DNA of 64,000 bases from Rhizophagus clarus. Lineage: Eukaryota > Glomeromycota > Glomeromycetes > Glomerales > Glomeraceae. Location of the stretch: assembly GCA_015698045.1 (NCBI GenBank), contig BLAL01000044.1, positions 898,501 through 962,500 on the forward strand, read 5' to 3'. Shown one piece after another: positions 59,542 to 64,000 of this stretch (the stretch's first letter is position 1; the number at the start of each line of letters is the position of its first letter). A program made the position numbers and the translations under genes. The notes under the pieces were generated by a model that saw nothing but the letters and a program-made list of their open reading frames with translations, had not been told where the DNA came from and ran no database searches.

Positions 59542-59571
59542 GATTATCTCGATTACTACTATTATTAAAAA
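59149..59571. other. Intergenic between two plus-strand genes
   Basis: 3' untranslated region of the preceding gene, a long A-run (about 59304-59338) and a T-run directly before the next start (59514-59541). No gene seen. Confidence 0.55.
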
Positions 59572-60080
59572 ATGAACTTGGTTAAAAATCATAATAAAAT
59601 TTTTCGTTCAAAATGTTTTTACGTTCTCCCTACAATTAATAATAATTCATATCATTTTATACGGAAGAGATACTTTTATTCAACAACAATTTTAAATAAT
59701 TTATCAACAAAACAATTATCATCAGATATATCAATTCCTACAATTGAAAATAAAGATTATTGTCCAGGATGTGGAGCAAAATTTCAAAATGAAGATTCAT
59801 CAAAACCTGGATATTTAATAAACCTTTCTTCTTTTATAACTTGTTCATCAACAAATAAGAAAAATAATGAGAAAAGTAATGATAAAAAGATGAGTAAAGA
59901 AGAAATTGAAGATGCAATAAATAATTTACCAGAAGATATAAAAAAATTAATGTATCCTTTTAAATATTCTTCAACTTTTACACGAAAAGAAACAAAAATC
60001 GATGATTCTAATTTAAAAGAACGAGAAAAAGAAAGAATATTTTGTCAAAGATGTTATAATTTAAAATATCATAACAAAAT

Positions 60081-60115
<35 letters not shown>

Positions 60116-61346
60116 GGCAAGAAAATTTAACAATGGATAAATCATTCCTTAACTTTTTACAAAAAAAAAAAAATTCGATAATATTAACAATAATAGATAT
60201 AATCGATTTTCCTGGTAGTTTAATAAAAAATTTAGATAATTTAATAGGAAAAAATAATCCAAATATATTAATAGCAAATAAGATTGATTTATTACCAAAA
60301 AATTTTGATGAAGATATGATTAAAATTTGGTTAAAAAATTCTTGTTCTGAATATGGTATAAAAAACATTCATAAGATTTTTTTATGTAGCGCAAAAAAGA
60401 ATTGGATGATTAAAGATTTATGTAATGAAATATCAAAAATTAAGTATTATAATGATAATATTTATTTGATAGGTAATACTAATGTTGGTAAATCTGAATT
60501 AATTAATAGTTTTTTAAGAACTTATGTTCATAATAGTAAAAAGTATGAAGTTACTTCTTCTCATATTCCTGGTACTACTATTAACATGTTGGGTTTGCCT
60601 TTAAATATTTTTGGTGATACTTTTGGTAAAAGTATTAAAGGAATGCTATTCAATAACAATAATAATAATCAAGAGGATCATAGATTTTTATTTGATACTC
60701 CGGGAATTGTTAATGAAAATCAATTGTTTCATTTTTTAGATCAAGAAGAATTAAAAATGATTATTCCTCAAAAAAGTATCCGTCCTTTGACTTATGTATT
60801 TAAGCCAGGTTAGATAATTAATTATTCATTTTTTTTTTTTTTTTCTTTTTTTTTTTAATTAAATTCGATAATATGATAACAAAAATTATTATTTTAGGAA
60901 AATCATTATTGTTTGGTGGATTGGGTAGAATAGATTATAAAATGGGTGAAAAACCAATTCGTATAACAGTATTCTCAGGGTTAGATTCTCATATAACTTC
61001 AATAGAGAAGGCAGATAAATTTTACAAACAATTATCTTCAAATGAACAAAATCATTTTTTAAAGCCTCCAATAGGATCAATAGAACGTCTTAAAAAATTC
61101 CCTGAAATAATTAAAAGTATAAAAGATTTAAAGGTGGTTAGTAATGAAGAATTGTATATAAAGACAAAAAAAGTTAGCATATTAGATATAGTTTGGAGTG
61201 GTGTTGGTTGGTGCAGTATTGGTGGTGTTAAAATTGGTGAAACTGCTATATTTGATGTATGGAGTCCTGATGGGAAAGGCGTTTATGTTAGAAATGTGCC
61301 TTTGCTACCTTATGAATTTCATGGTAAAATTGAAAAAATAAAATAA
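59572..61346 (+). CDS. GEP3: Circularly permuted mitochondrial GTPase, NOA1/GEP3 (YqeH) type
   Basis: Two exons (59572-60808 and 60898-61346) with an 89-nt intron encode 561 aa. The N-terminus, rich in Asn, Lys, Phe and Tyr (RKRYFYSTTI), suits mitochondrial import. A treble-clef zinc site is CPGCGAKF (Cys64, Cys67) with CQRCYNLKYHNK (Cys158, Cys161). GTPase motifs come in permuted order: G4 ANKIDLLPK (Asn236-Asp239), G5 CSAKK, G1 GNTNVGKS (301-308), G2 PGTT and G3 DTPG (375-378). The C-terminal domain follows (SLLFGGLGRIDYKMGE, WSGVGWCSIGG, VYVRNVPLLPYEFH). Relatives assist assembly of the small mitochondrial ribosomal subunit. A ten-Ser tract encoded by (TCA)n and an Asn tract interrupt the protein and are not conserved features. 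The symbol follows the yeast orthologue; orthology is inferred. Confidence 0.9.
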
Positions 61347-61940
61347 ATACATTGAGAGTATATAAAATATCTTTTTTTTAATATTTAATTATTAAAAAAA
61401 AAAAAAACATTTACGGTAAAAATAAGATTAAACATATTATTTTACAAATATAAACGATAAAAAAAAATAATTATTATATAACATTATTGCACATTTGAAT
61501 GTGTGATATTTATTGCCCATCCGTGCACGTAAAAATAAAATACAATAATATTATTCTATAAACTATCTACAAATAATAAATAATTATTGGATGAGGAGTA
61601 GATATATCGGTCCCATTCAATAACCGAGTTATTTGTTCAGTCATTAGGGGATAATGCGGCAACTAATAGAAATTAATGCTATTAGTATACTGAATTCAAT
61701 ATTGGATTTCTTATAAAAATATCGACTATTAAAATCCCGCATATTCCTAACCGTTTGAACGATAACATAAATTATATTATTATTTAGTATTATTAAATAA
61801 ACTACCAAACTACCAATTGTGGTTAGAATGTCATTATTATTAATAAATTAATTTAATATTTAATCCCGAGAAATTTATAATAAGGCTAGAAAATAAATAA
61901 ATTTAAATTAGCAAAGGAATTTAGCATTTGAAAACAATCA
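61347..61940. other. Intergenic between convergent genes
   Basis: AT-rich with no gene. It holds the 3' ends of the GTPase gene (plus) and the F-box gene (minus). Confidence 0.55.
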
Positions 61941-63614
61941 TTACAAATAGATTTCATACAAACCTTCAGAATTTAAATTAATATAAGCAAAATGCTCTTT
62001 TGTTTCTCTTAAGATACTGGGTATATATAATTTAGCTTCCTCCAAGATATCCTTTGAAAAAATGTCCTCTGCTTTTATATCCTCAACCTTTTTATTCTTC
62101 AAGGAATAATCATTCGTTTTATTGTTCAATGAAAATCTAAATTCCTTCAAGGAATCATTTTCTTTGGCAAATTCCATTACAGCTTTAAGATATCCATCTT
62201 TATTTTCTAAATCGCTATCTTTTTTAATATCAAATTTCAAACATAAACTTTCCAAGGGTGATCGACATTCTTTCAATAAACATGAAAATTCTTCAGCACT
62301 AATGTTAAGATCAAGTGAAAGGTGATTTAAATAAAGTGAAAGATTTTTCCCTATTCGTGAAAAATCTTTTGTGATAAGATTTGTGTCATTATCTAAAGTT
62401 TTTAAAATTAAATGTTCAATTTTACTTGCTGATAAATATTCGAGTGAATCAACATTTTTCTGTGATATTCTTGTAGCCAAATACGTTATATTTGGACAAT
62501 GTTCGTAAATATGTTTGAACAGATCTGGGATAACATTATCCACCGTTAACTCTCTTACGCTTATATTCGCTAAACGAAGAATTTCCAGCGTTACCGAGGT
62601 AAGCATTCCCTTATGAAATATTAGTTTTTTAACTTTTAGTTGAGAAGTTTGTTCTATAATCTCCTCAGTCTCATTTGAGATGTCTTTTTCATGACAATAA
62701 ACAAATTGCATGCACTCTAAATTATTAAATTTCTTTAACGGACTAAGACATTGTATATTAAATGTTAAATTGCTAAATTCAATGTTCTTTAACGTGCTCG
62801 CATTATGCGATAAAGCCTCGACAAATTCTTCAGTTTTCCTAATATCTGAACATTCTTGATTATAACGGAAAAATGAAAGATTTTTTTGAGATTTAATTAG
62901 TTTTTGTAAATATTGTCCTGAAAGGGATTTCTTATCCTCTGTCGTATCAATATCGATATACTCAAGATTATTTGAGATATTAGATAAATTCCTTAAAAAG
63001 GTACAAAAATTATTTAATCCTTCTTCTTCTAAACAATCCAAATCTCCTAAAACTTCGAGTTTACGAAGATTGGTGAGATTACATTTAATATAAGGGAATC
63101 TCGTAGCACAAGGAAAATTATATTTATCACAATATCGACCCAATCTCAACTTCCATAAACCTTCACAATAACTCAAAAGTAATTTGAGTAGAGCTGTATG
63201 TAATATATTCTTCTGCTCATCATGATAATCTGTATAACAATTTCTAATTTCCCATTCCTCAATAGCTTTGCCCAATTTATCACAATCCAATTCTTTCAAA
63301 TACTTATGATAATGAAACAAAGGTCTCTGGTCTAGTATATCGTATCCTGCACTCTGTACATCCGTCTTTGACTTCTTATGAAGGCAAGTTACATATGTAC
63401 GAATTAATTCAGAATATTTTCCTGTTAATTCGGGTCCAGAATACTCAAAAGGACGACGCCATAGTAAAGCTATATTAATTCTACACCAAGTACGATTCAC
63501 TAACATACAACGGTAAAGTGATTTCATATCATTTTCAAGATATTGAAAGATTTCTTGAAGACAATCTAAAGGTACAGCTGAAAAACCACTTTGCGTCGTC
63601 AAAAAATAACTCAT
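61941..63614 (-). CDS. F-box protein with leucine-rich C-terminal region
   Basis: Single exon, 557 aa, from MSYFLTTQSGFSAVPLDC at 63614 to a stop at 61941. The F-box lies at residues about 12-55 (AVPLDCLQEIFQYLENDMKS, LYRCMLVNRTWCRINIALLW). Irregular leucine-rich repeats follow, for example LTNLRKLEVLGDLDCLEEEG, LEYIDIDTTEDKKSLS, NLECMQFVYCHEKDISN and LYLNHLSLDLNISAEEFSCL. F-box proteins link substrates to SCF ubiquitin ligases through Skp1. This architecture, one exon with an F-box in the first 60 residues and a degenerate LRR tail, is a very large family in Rhizophagus. The substrate is unknown. No lesion is seen. Confidence 0.85.
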   Translation of the reverse strand: MSYFLTTQSGFSAVPLDCLQEIFQYLENDMKSLYRCMLVNRTWCRINIALLWRRPFEYSGPELTGKYSELIRTYVTCLHKKSKTDVQSAGYDILDQRPLFHYHKYLKELDCDKLGKAIEEWEIRNCYTDYHDEQKNILHTALLKLLLSYCEGLWKLRLGRYCDKYNFPCATRFPYIKCNLTNLRKLEVLGDLDCLEEEGLNNFCTFLRNLSNISNNLEYIDIDTTEDKKSLSGQYLQKLIKSQKNLSFFRYNQECSDIRKTEEFVEALSHNASTLKNIEFSNLTFNIQCLSPLKKFNNLECMQFVYCHEKDISNETEEIIEQTSQLKVKKLIFHKGMLTSVTLEILRLANISVRELTVDNVIPDLFKHIYEHCPNITYLATRISQKNVDSLEYLSASKIEHLILKTLDNDTNLITKDFSRIGKNLSLYLNHLSLDLNISAEEFSCLLKECRSPLESLCLKFDIKKDSDLENKDGYLKAVMEFAKENDSLKEFRFSLNNKTNDYSLKNKKVEDIKAEDIFSKDILEEAKLYIPSILRETKEHFAYINLNSEGLYEIYL

Positions 63615-64000
63615 AGTTGCTAACTACGATACTTATTCAATAAAGTTATATGATGTAAAGAAACAACTCCAGAAAACCAAATTCCAAGAAACCAGTTCAG
63701 ATTGGTTTGGTCAACAAAGAACCGCGGAGTCAGTTGCCTAAAGAAATTTTGGTGTAAAAATACAGGATTTTCTTTTTGTCATAACACATTTTATTTTAAT
63801 ACATAAATAATTTCCTACCGGTTTTTTGTATAAAAGTAAAACTTACGAATTCCACTTAAGAAATGTATAATATGCTAAAATAGTGAGATAATAAGCCTTT
63901 TTCCACAAAGTTTTTTAAAACACTTTGAGGTTTCTGAATAAAGTTTAGAAAAAAAAAATCAAAAAGTTTAAAAAAAAATTTATTTTGAAACTTTATATAT
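63615..64000. other. Upstream flank of the F-box gene
   Basis: AT-rich sequence with no gene. Positions nearest 63615 should hold the promoter and 5' leader of the minus-strand F-box gene. Confidence 0.5.

Noticed and set aside
60069..60368. Antisense ORF with a poly-Asp run
   Set aside because: It is the reverse reading of the (TCA)n serine tract in the mitochondrial GTPase gene.
1..64000. tRNA, rRNA or mitochondrial origin
   Set aside because: No cloverleaf-like boxes or rRNA motifs were noticed by eye, and genes have nuclear spliceosomal-type introns. A tRNA scan could still find something I missed.

Overview
The window is nuclear DNA of a eukaryote, almost certainly an arbuscular-mycorrhizal fungus of the Rhizophagus type. 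It is very AT-rich, with long homopolymer runs. Genes carry short introns (about 60-90 nt, GT...AG). It also holds several protein families that I know from memory as strongly expanded in that lineage: Uma2-like nucleases, SAM-like proteins, coiled-coil/CPLC proteins, RING-like/RKQLP proteins, P-loop ATPases, F-box proteins and LINE ORF1 proteins. No bacterial-type operons, tRNA, rRNA or CRISPR arrays were seen. All family names come from pattern recognition; no search was run.

The layout has two compartments. The left part (about 4-15 kb) carries single-copy genes: an eight-exon multi-span membrane protein (4305-6438, minus), a Ras-like/RasGEF fusion (7843-11805, minus) and a tentative five-exon membrane protein gene (13760-14851, minus). 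The right end (51-64 kb) carries housekeeping genes: a PB1 plus Rxt3-like protein, an arrestin-like protein, ornithine acetyltransferase (ArgJ/ARG7), a membrane protein with PrsW-like motifs, a circularly permuted mitochondrial GTPase (NOA1/GEP3 type) and an F-box protein.

The middle (18.5-50.3 kb) is a graveyard of mobile elements and expanded-family pseudogenes. Two full-length ORF1-only LINE derivatives (18516-20533 and 25918-27950) each have a 15-bp target-site duplication and a poly(A) tail. Between them lies an apparently intact 4.4-kb DNA transposon (21487-25899) with terminal inverted repeats and an uninterrupted three-exon DDE transposase of 1172 aa. Downstream come a third, decayed ORF1 copy, SAM-like pseudogenes, a CPWC-type transposase-like ORF with one nonsense codon, and a zinc-finger ORF split by two different hAT-type MITEs. 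One of those MITEs carries an array of a 16-mer that alternates in orientation. A TTAA-flanked 997-bp element sits at the last codons of a SAM-like pseudogene. A GATT-flanked element with palindromic terminal repeats encloses a RING-like family member, and there is a small ATGT-flanked MITE.

Most inserts could be delimited exactly because target-site duplications and terminal inverted repeats are still readable. The most noteworthy signals are the intact DDE transposon, the ORF1-only retroposon pair sharing an internal TGA, the alternating-polarity array MITE, and unusual domain combinations in single-copy genes.
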